Below are positions 35,883 through 45,483 of a stretch of DNA of 64,000 bases, one piece after another. Each line of letters begins with the position of its first letter. Position 1 is the first letter of the stretch. This DNA comes from Candidatus Methylobacter oryzae (GTDB lineage Bacteria > Pseudomonadota > Gammaproteobacteria > Methylococcales > Methylomonadaceae), in assembly GCA_945861405.1 (NCBI GenBank), contig CAMAUL010000002.1, positions 1-64,000 of the forward strand. Reading direction: 5' to 3'. The notes beneath the pieces were generated by a model. It was not told the origin of the DNA and did no database searches. It was given only the letters and a program-made list of their open reading frames with translations. Position numbers and translations under genes: made by a program.

Positions 35883-36919
35883 AAATTTTTTATGGCGTAC
35901 AAGGCACCGGCAACGGCCACATCACCCGCGCCCGAGTCATGGCGAAAGAACTTAAGGCCGCTGGCATTGATGTTCACTTCCAGTTTACCGGACGTCCTGC
36001 GGATAAGTATTTCGACATGGAAGTTTTTAACGGCTACCAATCACGTACCGGCCTGACTTTTCATACCGAGAAAGGACAAGTCAGTTATTTGAAAACTGCG
36101 CTGGATGCCAAACCGATTACGTTTATAAGGGACATGAAGTCGCTGGATTTAAGCAGTTACGATCTGGTGATCAGCGATTTTGAACCGGTCACCGCCTGGG
36201 CGGCAAAAAACCAGAAAATACCTGTTTTAGGCATCGGCCATCAATATGCGTTCAATCATGACATTCCCAGAAAAGGCTCCGATCCTATCGCCGATCAGGT
36301 TATGAAGTATTTTGCCCCTGCCGATGTGGGCGTCGGATTGCATTGGCATCATTTCGGCCAGCCCATTTTGCCGCCGATTATCGATACGCCGGAAACGCCC
36401 AAAAGCATTATCAAGAACAAGATCATCGTCTACCTGCCGTTCGAAGACCAGAATGAAGTCATCCGGCTGTTGTCGCCGTTTAGGAATTTCGACTTTCATC
36501 TTTATTCGCCGGAACCGGTTCCGTCTACATTCAGTCACATTATTTGCAATCCGCTGTCGCGCGACGGCTTCCAAAAAGACTTGTACGATTGCGCAGGCAT
36601 CATCAGCAATGCCGGGTTTGAGCTGGCCAGCGAATCGTTGCAGATGGGCAAAAAAATCCTGGCTAAACCGCTGCATGCACAAATGGAGCAAATCTCCAAT
36701 GCCGCCGCCTTACAGCAGTTGGGTTACGGGCATATCATGCATGACATGGACAGTCACGCTATCGATCACTGGCTGCACGACAACCGCGCAGTCCATATTA
36801 CCTATCCCAATATCGCCAAAGTGTTGGTGCAATGGATACAGGACGGCAGGCCTGAAATGGATAACGATTTTATCGAAGACATTTGGGATACCGTGAACGT
36901 TTCGCACATTGAGCACTAG
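35879..36919 (+). CDS. MJ1255-family glycosyltransferase
   Basis: The 346-residue protein begins MKIFYGVQGTGNGHITRARV, the Gly-rich N-terminus of GT-B enzymes of the MJ1255/VC2487 family, close to MurG-type transferases. A donor-site motif follows in ISNAGFELASESLQMGKKIL. It overlaps the PAP2 gene by ATGA and is 3 bp from galE, so the three form an operon probably concerned with a glycolipid or polysaccharide. Acceptor and sugar are unknown. Confidence 0.9.
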   Translation: MKIFYGVQGTGNGHITRARVMAKELKAAGIDVHFQFTGRPADKYFDMEVFNGYQSRTGLTFHTEKGQVSYLKTALDAKPITFIRDMKSLDLSSYDLVISDFEPVTAWAAKNQKIPVLGIGHQYAFNHDIPRKGSDPIADQVMKYFAPADVGVGLHWHHFGQPILPPIIDTPETPKSIIKNKIIVYLPFEDQNEVIRLLSPFRNFDFHLYSPEPVPSTFSHIICNPLSRDGFQKDLYDCAGIISNAGFELASESLQMGKKILAKPLHAQMEQISNAAALQQLGYGHIMHDMDSHAIDHWLHDNRAVHITYPNIAKVLVQWIQDGRPEMDNDFIEDIWDTVNVSHIEH

Positions 36920-36922
36920 CCA

Positions 36923-37927
36923 ATGACCTCGCCTAGAACGGTGCTGGTCGTCGGCGGTGCCGGTTACATCGGCTCGCATATGGTCTGGCTGCTCGGCCAA
37001 AAAGGCGTCGATGTGGTAACGCTCGATAATCTGTCCAGCGGCCACCGCGATGCGGTACTGCACGGTCAATTCGTCCATGGCGACATCGCCGACCGGCAGA
37101 TACTCGACAAGGTGTTTCGTGAGCATCAATTCGATGCGGTTATGCACTTTGCCTCATTCATCCAGGTCGGCGAATCGATGCAAGACCCGGCCAAGTATTA
37201 CCAGAACAATGTGGTCAACACGCTGAATCTGCTCAACGCGATGTGCGCGCATGGCGTCGATAAATTCATTTTTTCATCCACCGCCGCGATCTTCGGCGAG
37301 CCGGAATACAGCCCTATCGACGAGGCGCATCCCAAGCGGCCGATCAATCCTTACGGCTGGAGCAAGCTGATGGTTGAACAGGCCTTAGCCGATTACGACC
37401 GCGCTTACAGCCTAAAATCGGTTTGCCTGCGTTACTTCAACGCCGCCGGTGCGCACCCGGACGGCTTGCTCGGCGAGCGGCACGAGCCTGAAACGCACTT
37501 GATTCCGCTGGTGCTGCAAGCCGCTTCCGGTCGTCGTCCGCACATTAGCGTTTTCGGACGCGATTACGATACCCCGGACGGCACTTGCATCCGCGATTAC
37601 ATCCATATCCTCGATCTGGCCGAAGCGCACTGGCTGGCTCTGCAATACCTGCAATCGGGTAAAGAATCCAGCGCATTTAACCTGGGCAACGGCAACGGCT
37701 ATTCGGTCGAGAGCGTCATCCAAACCGCAAGACGAGTCACCGGCGAAACCATCCCGGTGCAGGAAGGAAGGCGTCGCCTGGGCGACCCCGCCCGTTTAGT
37801 CGCCAATGCCGACAAGATAAAACAGGAGTTAAGCTGGCAGCCTGCCTATGCCGACCTGGATGCTATCGTTGAACATGCTTGGCACTGGGAAGACAGCCGC
37901 AATCCAAGATTTGCAAAGGCGTCATAA
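36923..37927 (+). CDS. galE: UDP-glucose 4-epimerase
   Basis: GalE interconverts UDP-glucose and UDP-galactose. The 334-residue protein has the NAD-binding VLVVGGAGYIGSHMVWLL, LDNLSSGHRDAV and HGDIAD. The catalytic Ser/Tyr/Lys residues are seen in FSSTAAIFGEP and INPYGWSKLMVEQ, and the substrate region is LRYFNAAGAHPDG. Full length. It is the last gene of the three-gene operon and would supply UDP-galactose for the adjacent transferase. Confidence 0.95.
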   Translation: MTSPRTVLVVGGAGYIGSHMVWLLGQKGVDVVTLDNLSSGHRDAVLHGQFVHGDIADRQILDKVFREHQFDAVMHFASFIQVGESMQDPAKYYQNNVVNTLNLLNAMCAHGVDKFIFSSTAAIFGEPEYSPIDEAHPKRPINPYGWSKLMVEQALADYDRAYSLKSVCLRYFNAAGAHPDGLLGERHEPETHLIPLVLQAASGRRPHISVFGRDYDTPDGTCIRDYIHILDLAEAHWLALQYLQSGKESSAFNLGNGNGYSVESVIQTARRVTGETIPVQEGRRRLGDPARLVANADKIKQELSWQPAYADLDAIVEHAWHWEDSRNPRFAKAS

Positions 37928-38246
37928 TCCAAATCCCGCCAACATTTTTGACACTTTATTTACAGATCCAATTCAGATCGAACACAGATTTAACCTTGGA
38001 TTAGGTTCCAAATCAACAGCGTCATATGACCTATAAAAGTGTGTCATATGGCCTATTTCGACACTTAAAATGACTTGATGCGGTTATTTTTTAGCAACCA
38101 AGACATTCCTGATGCCAAGCCAGCCGCGCGTTCAAGATAGGCATAAAAGCAAACCTGCCTGCATGGCACTACATTTGCGAGTTATTTGACGGTAATCCGT
38201 TTACTTAACTTTTCAAATTTAATGACATGCGGGAATTGTATCTTCG
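37928..38246. other. galE / fecI-A intergenic region
   Basis: These 319 bp contain two palindromic ATATG boxes (described separately) and an AT-rich stretch that should hold the sigma gene's promoter. No gene was recognised, and no clear Fur box was seen. Confidence 0.5.
38020..38052. promoter_or_regulatory. Palindromic ATATG boxes upstream of fecI-A
   Basis: GTCATATGAC (38021-38030, a perfect palindrome) and TGTGTCATATGGC (38040-38052) lie about 195 bp before the sigma gene. The second is related (11 of 13) to the inverse of GGCATATCACACA found before fecI-B and fecI-C. Confidence 0.5.
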
Positions 38247-38747
38247 ATGAATCTGCTGCCGGAACCTGGGTTGTCAGCGCTTTTTCTTTTGCATCAAAAG
38301 GACTTGGTGCAATTTTTAACTTATAAAGTTCGTTGCGCCGAGACAGCGGCGGATCTGACGCAGGAAACGTATTTACGTATCGCCCATCACCCCGATGCAG
38401 GCAATATCGAAAATATGCGCGCCTACCTGTTTCGCATCGCCAATAATCTTGCCCTTGATTATCTTCGCAGCCAGACACGGCAGAATAAACGTGATGCTGG
38501 GCCGGTTACGGATGACATTGTCTGTCGTCAACCCGAGCCGGATGCTGTATTGTCCGACCGCCAGCAATTGGAGTTTCTTGAGCAGATTATTTACGCCCTG
38601 CCGCCGAAATGCCGCGCGGTTTTCCTGATGAGTCGAGTGGAAGGCAAAAGCTATACCGAAATCAGCAACGAGCTTACCATTTCCCCTCGCACCGTAGAAA
38701 GCCATATGCGCAAAGCATTGGATCAGATTCGGAAGCAGTTTGATTAA
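38247..38747 (+). CDS. FecI-like ECF sigma factor, locus A
   Basis: The 166-residue protein has sigma region 2 (AADLTQETYLRIAHHPD, YLFRIANNLALDYLRS) and region 4 (LPPKCRAVFLMSRVEGKSYTEISNELTISPRTVESHM), the FecI subfamily pattern. It would be released or activated when the adjacent FecR senses a loaded TonB receptor through the STN domain, and then switch on the receptor gene. It is followed after 111 bp by fecR. Confidence 0.93.
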   Translation: MNLLPEPGLSALFLLHQKDLVQFLTYKVRCAETAADLTQETYLRIAHHPDAGNIENMRAYLFRIANNLALDYLRSQTRQNKRDAGPVTDDIVCRQPEPDAVLSDRQQLEFLEQIIYALPPKCRAVFLMSRVEGKSYTEISNELTISPRTVESHMRKALDQIRKQFD

Positions 38748-38858
38748 TAAAATGCGGTTGTCTTATAAGGGTAATGGCGCTATCAAACGTCTTATTAATA
38801 TCACACTAACAATAGGACTTTTTCGTCCTTTGGATGCCTTGTAGTAAAATACCCACCC

Positions 38859-39836
38859 ATGTCCAGCACTCAGCCCTCATCACCTAAGCAATCCGTCTCA
38901 GACCAAGCCACCACATGGTTTGCGCGTCTGCACGCGGATGACGTGACAGCTGTGGAACAGGCGCAATTCAAAAGCTGGTACGGGGAAAGCCCGCAACATG
39001 CCAAAGCCTACGACAAGATGCTGCTGCTTTGGGATCGGCTTGAAGCGCCCGGCAAACGGGTTCATGCCCAACTCAAAGAACAACATCCCGCACGGGCGCG
39101 CCAACCTTTACCCGGCGAACAGCCGTACATCCGGCGATTTATCGCAGCATCTGCTCTGGCTTTGGTTGTGCTGTTATCCTATCAGTTGCCGGTACACTAC
39201 CAAAACTGGCAAAGCGATTATTTCACCGCGCCGGGCAAACAGTTGACCGTTGTTCTTGATGACGGATCGCGGCTGACGTTAAATACCGATACCGCACTCG
39301 CCGTGAACCTTTCAGATAACCAACGGAACATCGAACTGCTGCGCGGCGAAGCCTATTTTCAGGTGTCCCCGGATAAAAACCGTCCTTTTATCGTCAGCAA
39401 CGGCACAGCCAAGGCCCGAGCGGTCGGCACCGCCTTCAGCGTTAAAAAGGCTGATGAAGACATGCAAGTGATCGTAAGCGAGGGTACGGTAGAAGTATCG
39501 TCGGGTAAAGCCGATGCCCCTGCCCTAGTCCATATCAATCAGCAGGTAGACTACCAACAAGGTCATGTAGGGCCGGTGATGTCCTCCAATATTCTGGAAT
39601 CCCTCGCTTGGCAGCGCGGACAACTGATTTTTAAACAGCAGCCGCTGTCGAAAGTGATCCAGGAAGTGAACCGCTACCGAAGCGGACAAATCATGATTCT
39701 CAACCCGAAGCTGAAAGAGCGGATAGTCAGCGGTGTATTTGATACGGCTGACCCGGATGCCGTGGTTGACGGCATCAAGACTACCCTAAAAGTCAGTTCG
39801 GTGAGCTTATCTGAGCAACTGGTTTTGCTGTATTAA
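38859..39836 (+). CDS. FecR-like anti-sigma factor, locus A
   Basis: The 325-residue protein has a cytoplasmic N-terminal DUF4880-type region (QATTWFARLHADDVTAVEQAQFKSW cut at 17-41), one membrane helix (FIAASALALVVLLSY, near 90-105) and a periplasmic FecR domain with LDDGSRLTLNTDTALAV and the receptor-contacting C-terminal part. It links the TonB receptor's STN domain to the sigma factor. The receptor gene lies 888 bp downstream because of an inserted toxin-antitoxin pair. Confidence 0.93.
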   Translation: MSSTQPSSPKQSVSDQATTWFARLHADDVTAVEQAQFKSWYGESPQHAKAYDKMLLLWDRLEAPGKRVHAQLKEQHPARARQPLPGEQPYIRRFIAASALALVVLLSYQLPVHYQNWQSDYFTAPGKQLTVVLDDGSRLTLNTDTALAVNLSDNQRNIELLRGEAYFQVSPDKNRPFIVSNGTAKARAVGTAFSVKKADEDMQVIVSEGTVEVSSGKADAPALVHINQQVDYQQGHVGPVMSSNILESLAWQRGQLIFKQQPLSKVIQEVNRYRSGQIMILNPKLKERIVSGVFDTADPDAVVDGIKTTLKVSSVSLSEQLVLLY

Positions 39837-39848
39837 CTTTTTGGGGAT

Positions 39849-39886
39849 CTAATCCAGTTGAATGGCATGCCATCCAACTGGATTAG
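39849..39886. terminator. Hairpin between fecR-A and the PIN toxin gene
   Basis: Arms CTAATCCAGTTG and CAACTGGATTAG flank an inner palindrome AATGGCATGCCAT, giving a nearly complete 38-bp palindrome just after the fecR stop. No T-run follows on either side, so the terminator role is uncertain. Confidence 0.55.
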
Positions 39887-39898
39887 CAATTAGAAATA

Positions 39899-40312
39899 CT
39901 ACAAAGACACTCTCGACAAAAATATTTCCGGCAAAACTGCCAGATTTGAAAAAGCGCGGAGTACTTTTTTATCCACCGTTACCAACGGTAACCCTAAATC
40001 ACTGGCAAGCCACACAAACTCACAATCATAAGCGCTACATCCGCTCTGCATGGCTAAAGAAAACACCGCACTGCCGTCTATATCCTTATCCGGCACAGTG
40101 ATCAACTCAATCGAACGGTCAAGGAGAAAAAGTGCGTCGTTTAGCCCAATATCCCCTCTCCGGACTGCGCCCAGAAAAACATTACGCAACTCGGAATGAA
40201 TGAGACCGGGAGCAATCCAATCCGCATCTTTGTCCATAACAGCCTCAGCTTGAGCGGTATAAGGGGTAGGCAGCAGCAAATAAACCAGCAGATTGGTATC
40301 GACCACGATCAT
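39899..40312 (-). CDS. PIN-domain (VapC-like) toxin, locus A
   Basis: The 137-residue PIN protein starts MIVVDTNLLVYLLL and retains the acidic residues: Asp5, Glu41 in IHSELRN, Asp in SAYDCEFVWLA, and Asp in TVDKK. It overlaps its antitoxin gene by ATGA. The pair is on the minus strand in the gap between fecR-A and its receptor gene, in antisense orientation to the iron locus. Confidence 0.9.
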   Translation of the reverse strand: MIVVDTNLLVYLLLPTPYTAQAEAVMDKDADWIAPGLIHSELRNVFLGAVRRGDIGLNDALFLLDRSIELITVPDKDIDGSAVFSLAMQSGCSAYDCEFVWLASDLGLPLVTVDKKVLRAFSNLAVLPEIFLSRVSL

Positions 40313-40548
40313 GGTCGACCTGATTCCTTCCAGTCAGCGACATCGACTTCTGTGACCATAGTGGAATAGCGATCTCGCACTGCTCTAATTTGTTCGAGCA
40401 GTACCGTCTTGTCCAGGGTTGGTTGCTGAACGTAACGTTCAAGAGCAAACACGATTTCTTTAGTGAGGCTGCGATGGTGGCTATGCGCTGCTTCTACCAA
40501 GCGGCTATACAGGGGATCAGGAATGTTGTTTAAAGTAATGCCATGCAT
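40309..40548 (-). CDS. Arc/FitA-type ribbon-helix-helix antitoxin, locus A
   Basis: The 79-residue protein begins MHGITLNNIPDPLYSRLVEAA, then SHHRSLTKEIVFALERYV, the standard Arc-like ribbon-helix-helix of FitA/VapB antitoxins. The C-terminal polar half would wrap the toxin. It overlaps vapC by 4 bp and probably autorepresses from the 40549-40600 region. Confidence 0.88.
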   Translation of the reverse strand: MHGITLNNIPDPLYSRLVEAAHSHHRSLTKEIVFALERYVQQPTLDKTVLLEQIRAVRDRYSTMVTEVDVADWKESGRP

Positions 40549-40723
40549 GGAAAGTCTCCGTCATCAATATGCTGCCATTATGCCACCACATTATTCCTAC
40601 TGCCATTGTTTGGACGATCAACAGGCGGTAAACTTTTTTTCCTCCACGACTAAGGGTAAATCCATTGTGCCTCGTCGTATGTCATGAAGCTAACACTTTT
40701 ATGACCTAAAGAGGATTTACCCA

Positions 40724-43189
40724 ATGACGCTACCTACACGCCGGGTTTCTGTAAAACGCGGACAAAAACTCATCAAAACAGCCGGGCTGCTGATACCTAT
40801 TGCGCTGTTCGGTGCAGGACAAAACAGCTACGCCGGTGATACGGCATCTGCTCAAACCATGCCATTCAACATCCCGGCGCAATCCCTGTCGAGCGCATTA
40901 ACCCGGTTTTCCGCCGATACCCGGCTGCAAGTGCTTTATGAGGGCGATATGGCCGATAAGCTGCAAGCGCCTGCGCTTAACGGAACCTATACACCGGCGC
41001 AGGCGTTGGAGAAATTGCTGGGCGGCACAGGGCTTAAGTCCCGCTACACTAATGACAAAACCATCACGATAGAAGCGCCGACCAGTCAAAACCAGTCGGA
41101 CACACCCACCTTGAAAGCGATGACAGTGACCGGCAAAACCAAATACGACGCAACTGATCCTTATGATAAGCATTATGCTGCGCCCAATTCCAGCTTTGCG
41201 ACTAAAACCGACACGCCGATCATGGAAACGCCGCTGAATATTCAGGTGCTTCCGAAAGCGGTACTTGATGACCAGCAAGCTATTAAGATGGATCAGGCTT
41301 TGAAATATGTCAGCGGGGTCACTACCGGTCAAGCCGCCGGTGGCCTTACCGATCAACCGACCATACGTGGATTTTTTAACTACAACCTTTTCCGCAATGG
41401 TTTTCGTATCGATGCATCGGGCCCCGAGGGTACCCGAAACATGGCGAACATACAAAGCATAGAGGTGCTCAAAGGCCCGGCAGCTATGCTCTATGGGCGC
41501 GTCGAACCCGGCGGCATGGTTAATATAGTCACCAAAAAGCCTTTGGATACGGACTATTATTCGGTTCAGCAGCAATTCGGCTCTTTTGATTTATACCGCA
41601 CCAGTATAGATGCCACGGGGCCGATAGCCGGTAACAAGAACCTGTTGTATCGGATGAATGTCGCGTATGAAAACAGCGGCTCATTCCGGGAGAACGTGGA
41701 TTACGACAAAGTGTTCGTCGCACCTGTCTTGCAATGGAATATCAGTCCGCAGACGACAGCGTTGTTAGAGCTGGAATATCGCAAAGAAAGCAATGTTTAC
41801 GATCTTCATGCCAGACCGTTAATCACCGATGGAACAAGGGCGGACGGCACCTGGATCAATCCGCGTTTAGCGGATATTCCGCGCGAAAGAAACTTGATGG
41901 AAGACAATCGCAATCATGTGGAAGACAAACTGATCGGCTTAAATCTTTCGCATAAGTTTAATGACGACTGGACGTTAACCGAGCAGCTTAATATTCAGCT
42001 ATTGGACAGGGATAGAATGGTTATGACGCCAGGAACATTGCTGGCCGATAAACGGACATTGAATAGAACATTGCTCACCAGCGATTTTTTTACCAACAAC
42101 AGCTATTTTACGACGACCAATTTGACCGGTCATTTCGATACCTGGGGGCTGAAACATACGCTGTTGGTCGGGGGCGATTATTACCTTCAAGATATGAACT
42201 CCGTCGGCTACAGCAGCACCGCCGCGAGCAGAATCGATATTTACAACCCCGTCCATACCGGCAATCCGCCCATCAATCCCACGACGCGCGCCGCCCAATC
42301 GTTTCACACTAACACGGATCTGTACGGCATCTATGCACAGGATCAAATCAAGCTGCCTTATAACGTCCATGTGATGGGCGGCTTACGTTATCAGAATGTC
42401 GAGCAATACGATGTTATTGCCAAGCAGGTCGGACAAAAAGCCGATGCGGTGACGCCGCAGGTGGGCGTGCTTTGGCAACCTATAAAATGGCTGAGTCTTT
42501 ACGGCAACTACGTGGAGAATTTTGGAACCACCAACGGCATGGGGGTGGGCAATACATTTTTACCGCCGCAAACCGCTCAACAGTGGGAAGGCGGCTTTAA
42601 AACCGCGTTTTTCGATGATCGTTTAAGCACCACTATTTCTTACTACAATTTAACCAAGCAAAATATTGCAACGACTGACCCGGCTAATCCGACTTTTAGT
42701 ATTGCAGCTGGCGAAGCTCAAAGCCGGGGCGTAGAAATGGATATTAAAGGCGAAATTTTACCGGGATGGAAAGGCATTGCCACGTATGCCTATACCGAAA
42801 CCGAGGTGCTCAAAGAAAACAACCCGAACAATATACCGGTTGGCGGTCGTTTACGGGGCATTCCCGAACACACTTCCACATTATGGTCGACTTACGACTT
42901 CCAGAAAGATTACCTGCGTGGATTTAAGGTAGGCGCCGGTGTGGAACTGGTTAGCGCAAAAAAGGCAAGCCTCGATAAAAACGACTTCAATTTTGCCGGT
43001 TTCGGTGTGGTCGATTTATTAGCGAGCTATACGCGGAATGTCGCTAAAACCAAAGTAACGCTGCAATTGAACGTCACCAACCTGCTGGATAAGGAATATA
43101 CCCACGATGGTTTTGCCGGGCCGGGGCAAACTCGGGCTACCTGGGGTACGCCACGGTCTTTGATGGGATCGGTGAAGGTCGAGTTTTAG
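40724..43189 (+). CDS. TonB-dependent siderophore receptor with STN domain, locus A
   Basis: The 821-residue outer membrane protein has a signal peptide (ending near SYAGD), an STN signalling domain (about 45-120, FNIPAQSLSSALTRFS and YTPAQALEKLLGGTGL), a TonB-box-like LKAMTVTGK, a plug with LKGPAAMLYGRVEPGGMVN, and a 22-strand barrel ending VKVEF with terminal Phe. The plug type is that of the FhuE/FpvA hydroxamate-catecholate group; the actual siderophore is unknown. It should signal through the locus A FecR/FecI. Confidence 0.95.
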   Translation: MTLPTRRVSVKRGQKLIKTAGLLIPIALFGAGQNSYAGDTASAQTMPFNIPAQSLSSALTRFSADTRLQVLYEGDMADKLQAPALNGTYTPAQALEKLLGGTGLKSRYTNDKTITIEAPTSQNQSDTPTLKAMTVTGKTKYDATDPYDKHYAAPNSSFATKTDTPIMETPLNIQVLPKAVLDDQQAIKMDQALKYVSGVTTGQAAGGLTDQPTIRGFFNYNLFRNGFRIDASGPEGTRNMANIQSIEVLKGPAAMLYGRVEPGGMVNIVTKKPLDTDYYSVQQQFGSFDLYRTSIDATGPIAGNKNLLYRMNVAYENSGSFRENVDYDKVFVAPVLQWNISPQTTALLELEYRKESNVYDLHARPLITDGTRADGTWINPRLADIPRERNLMEDNRNHVEDKLIGLNLSHKFNDDWTLTEQLNIQLLDRDRMVMTPGTLLADKRTLNRTLLTSDFFTNNSYFTTTNLTGHFDTWGLKHTLLVGGDYYLQDMNSVGYSSTAASRIDIYNPVHTGNPPINPTTRAAQSFHTNTDLYGIYAQDQIKLPYNVHVMGGLRYQNVEQYDVIAKQVGQKADAVTPQVGVLWQPIKWLSLYGNYVENFGTTNGMGVGNTFLPPQTAQQWEGGFKTAFFDDRLSTTISYYNLTKQNIATTDPANPTFSIAAGEAQSRGVEMDIKGEILPGWKGIATYAYTETEVLKENNPNNIPVGGRLRGIPEHTSTLWSTYDFQKDYLRGFKVGAGVELVSAKKASLDKNDFNFAGFGVVDLLASYTRNVAKTKVTLQLNVTNLLDKEYTHDGFAGPGQTRATWGTPRSLMGSVKVEF

Positions 43190-43202
43190 CTGACATGCGT
43201 GG

Positions 43203-43264
43203 TTGGGTTGCTTCTTTAGCAACCCAACCCATTCGTGCCGACATGTTGGGTTAACGAAAAGCGT
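43203..43264. repeat. Dispersed repeat copy (GCAACCCAAC type)
   Basis: GGTTGGGTTGCTTCTTTAGC and the following CAACCCAACCC form a hairpin, then TTGGGTTAACGA follows. It matches 32247-32310 and lies right after the receptor gene, where it could act as a terminator. Confidence 0.6.
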
Positions 43265-43274
43265 TGCCCACAAC

Positions 43275-43556
43275 TTACAGCCTGAGCAATTGATGACCTT
43301 CAAATACAGTCAATATCAGTATGCCGTCGTCACGAACGCGATAAACAATGCGATAGTTACCCAGAAAAACTTCGCGTATGTCTTTTTGATTGAATTCCGG
43401 CACGATACGTCCAGCCGAAGCAGTAGCGGCGGCGCTTCTGGCGCGTTGCCTAAGTTTTGCGACCCATTTTTCAGCCGTTTGCGGGTTGTTTTGGGCAATA
43501 TATTTGTGAATGGCGATAAGGTCGTTAACCGAGCGCTCGCTCCAGCGCAGCTTCAT
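43275..43556 (-). CDS. RelE/ParE-family toxin, locus A
   Basis: The 93-residue protein has the RelE/ParE pattern: MKLRWSERSVNDLIAIHKYIAQ, then GRIVPEF and REVFLGNYRIVYRVRDDGILILTVFEGHQLL. It appears intact. It overlaps its antitoxin gene by 4 bp (antitoxin first). The pair lies between the receptor and PepSY genes on the opposite strand. Confidence 0.92.
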   Translation of the reverse strand: MKLRWSERSVNDLIAIHKYIAQNNPQTAEKWVAKLRQRARSAAATASAGRIVPEFNQKDIREVFLGNYRIVYRVRDDGILILTVFEGHQLLRL

Positions 43557-43837
43557 CTCGTTGGCAACTCGCGCTCCAGGATGGCATCCAATTCGTCATC
43601 ATCGATAACCCGCCCAGCCTGTTCGTCGTTTAGGCCCTGATTTACGGCCAAGATGAATCGGGCCTGAGCATTGAGCCGGTCAAACTCATTTGGCGACAAA
43701 ACCACGGCAGCCGGTTTGCCGTTTTGGGTAATGACAATGGCGCGGTTGTTAGTATTGATGCTTTTTAAAAGCTGGGAGGCATGAGTTTTGAACTGCCCCA
43801 ATGGCAGGATGTCTTCGGAAATTTGTAAATTAGTCAT
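43553..43837 (-). CDS. Phd/YefM-family antitoxin, locus A
   Basis: The 94-residue protein contains SEDILPLGQFKTHASQLLKS and NRAIVITQNGKPAAVVLSPNEFDRL, the Phd/YefM signature. The C-terminal acidic tail (DDDELDAILERE) would bind the RelE-type toxin. It is translated first in the operon, with a 4-bp overlap to the toxin. Confidence 0.93.
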   Translation of the reverse strand: MTNLQISEDILPLGQFKTHASQLLKSINTNNRAIVITQNGKPAAVVLSPNEFDRLNAQARFILAVNQGLNDEQAGRVIDDDELDAILERELPTR

Positions 43838-43924
43838 AGTTAATGCCTATAGTGGCTCTGAATTCAGGTCTGAATATAGGCTTTTTATTTGCCATGGACA
43901 AGAAAAATATATTTCAGGTCGTTT

Positions 43925-45208
43925 ATGAATCAAACCATTAATGAGTTATCCAAAAAATCCATCGCATTACCGCAAAAAAATAATTCCGGTCACTTGACAC
44001 AACTCAAAGCCCGCCGCAAATTGTGGCTGAATGTGCATCTATATCTCGGCCTAGTTGCCGGGGCGATATTGGCTGTAGTCGGCTTGACCGGCGGCATTAT
44101 GGTGTTTTATCAGGAAATGCAGGAAGTCTTGACCCCGGAGTTGTCTGTTGTTTCCGCGCCGCCGGAAAATCAGAAACAATTGCACAGCTTGGATGATATT
44201 GTTGCAGCGGCAGAATCGGCCAAGCCGCGAGGCAGCCGTTTTTTCAAGGTCTATTACCCCCGTAATCCTGATGTCGCCTACAAATTCCTGTATTTTGTCA
44301 GGGACGAAAGCCAAGCGAATAACGGTGACGGTTCTTACATTTTCAAAGACGACGGTTATTACATATTCGTCGATCCTTACACGGCTCAGGTCAAAGGCAT
44401 ACAGCTCTGGCATCCCAAGGATCGCTACTTGGAACGGCCTTTGGTCAGCTTTATCATGCAACTGCACTGGTGCTTGTTGCTGGGTAAAACCGGCGGCATG
44501 CTCAACGGCATTTTGGCGGTGTTATCGATTATTTCGGTGTTGACCGGTTTGATCGTATGGTGGCCGCTGACCGGAAAATTCAAACAGGCTTTAACCTTCA
44601 AGCGTCACGCCAGTACCGTGCGCTTTAACTTCGATTTGCATAAAACCGTCGGCTTTTATTCGACTATCGTGTTGCTGCCGGTATTGTTTTCCGGGATTTA
44701 CATGGTGTTGCCCGAACAAGTGAACGTATTGGTCAAGCTGTTCTCTCCGGTCGACCGCCCCAATGCCTATAGCACTATTCCGGCAGAGATTCACAGCAGT
44801 GTACCGCAAGCGGGACAGCAGGCGATTAGTGTCTCGGAAGTCGAAGCCATTGTGCAGAAACGCTATCCCGCAGGTCGATTATGGATGCTCAATGCGCCTA
44901 AAGACAAGGAGGATGTCTATAAGGTAATGAAAAATGACGTAACCGAAATAAGCCGGTTTACCGGCTATCGCGACTTCGCCGTTGACCAATACAGCGGCGA
45001 TATACTCAAAGTCTACGATAGAGGCACCGGCAGCGTCGGCGATGTGTTTCTGGACTGGCAATGGCCGTTGCACAGCGGCCATGCTTTCGGTTGGACGGGC
45101 AGAATTTTGGTATTTATTTCCGGTTTGGCTTGCCCTATCTTGTACGTGACCGGGGTGGTTCGCTGGTTGCAAAAACGCAAGGCGCATAAGATAAAAAATA
45201 GCCATTAA
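43925..45208 (+). CDS. PepSY-associated membrane protein, locus A
   Basis: From the ATG at 43925 it has 427 residues. An N-terminal RKLWLNVHLYLGLVAG helix, two internal membrane segments and a C-terminal one (ILVFISGLACPILYVTGVV) frame periplasmic PepSY-like parts. The final VRWLQKRKA is typical. Such proteins commonly accompany siderophore receptors and are thought to reduce iron or siderophore in the inner membrane. It is separated from its receptor by a toxin-antitoxin module. Confidence 0.9.
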   Translation: MNQTINELSKKSIALPQKNNSGHLTQLKARRKLWLNVHLYLGLVAGAILAVVGLTGGIMVFYQEMQEVLTPELSVVSAPPENQKQLHSLDDIVAAAESAKPRGSRFFKVYYPRNPDVAYKFLYFVRDESQANNGDGSYIFKDDGYYIFVDPYTAQVKGIQLWHPKDRYLERPLVSFIMQLHWCLLLGKTGGMLNGILAVLSIISVLTGLIVWWPLTGKFKQALTFKRHASTVRFNFDLHKTVGFYSTIVLLPVLFSGIYMVLPEQVNVLVKLFSPVDRPNAYSTIPAEIHSSVPQAGQQAISVSEVEAIVQKRYPAGRLWMLNAPKDKEDVYKVMKNDVTEISRFTGYRDFAVDQYSGDILKVYDRGTGSVGDVFLDWQWPLHSGHAFGWTGRILVFISGLACPILYVTGVVRWLQKRKAHKIKNSH

Positions 45209-45255
45209 CCACGACATTGTATGGTCAAGATTAGATCATACCTTCCGCAACCAGA

Positions 45256-45303
45256 AAAACTGTGTGATATGACACAGTGCAATAAGGCATATCACACAGT
45301 TTT
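45256..45303. promoter_or_regulatory. Inverted repeat upstream of fecI-B
   Basis: Perfect 16-bp arms (AAAACTGTGTGATATG and its complement) are 16 bp apart and about 180 bp before the sigma gene. The right arm contains GGCATATCACACA, identical to the arm found before fecI-C. It may be an operator or the terminator of the PepSY gene. Confidence 0.6.
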
Positions 45304-45483
45304 GCAAGCTATACTCAAACTCCCTACCCCGACAAACAGCTGAACAGGCTTTTTCTATACAGCGCAAACCTCGTCAACGCTGGCTTCTTAGTACTACCAC
45401 CTAAGGTATATCCAATTGTGGCATGGATACTGCCTTTTTGTTAGTCAACAGCCTGACTCCCGACTTTAACAACTGCTACAACA

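Noticed and set aside
40898..42370. Long antisense frames under the TonB receptor genes
   Set aside because: They are shadows of GC-rich coding sequence with no starts or family likeness.
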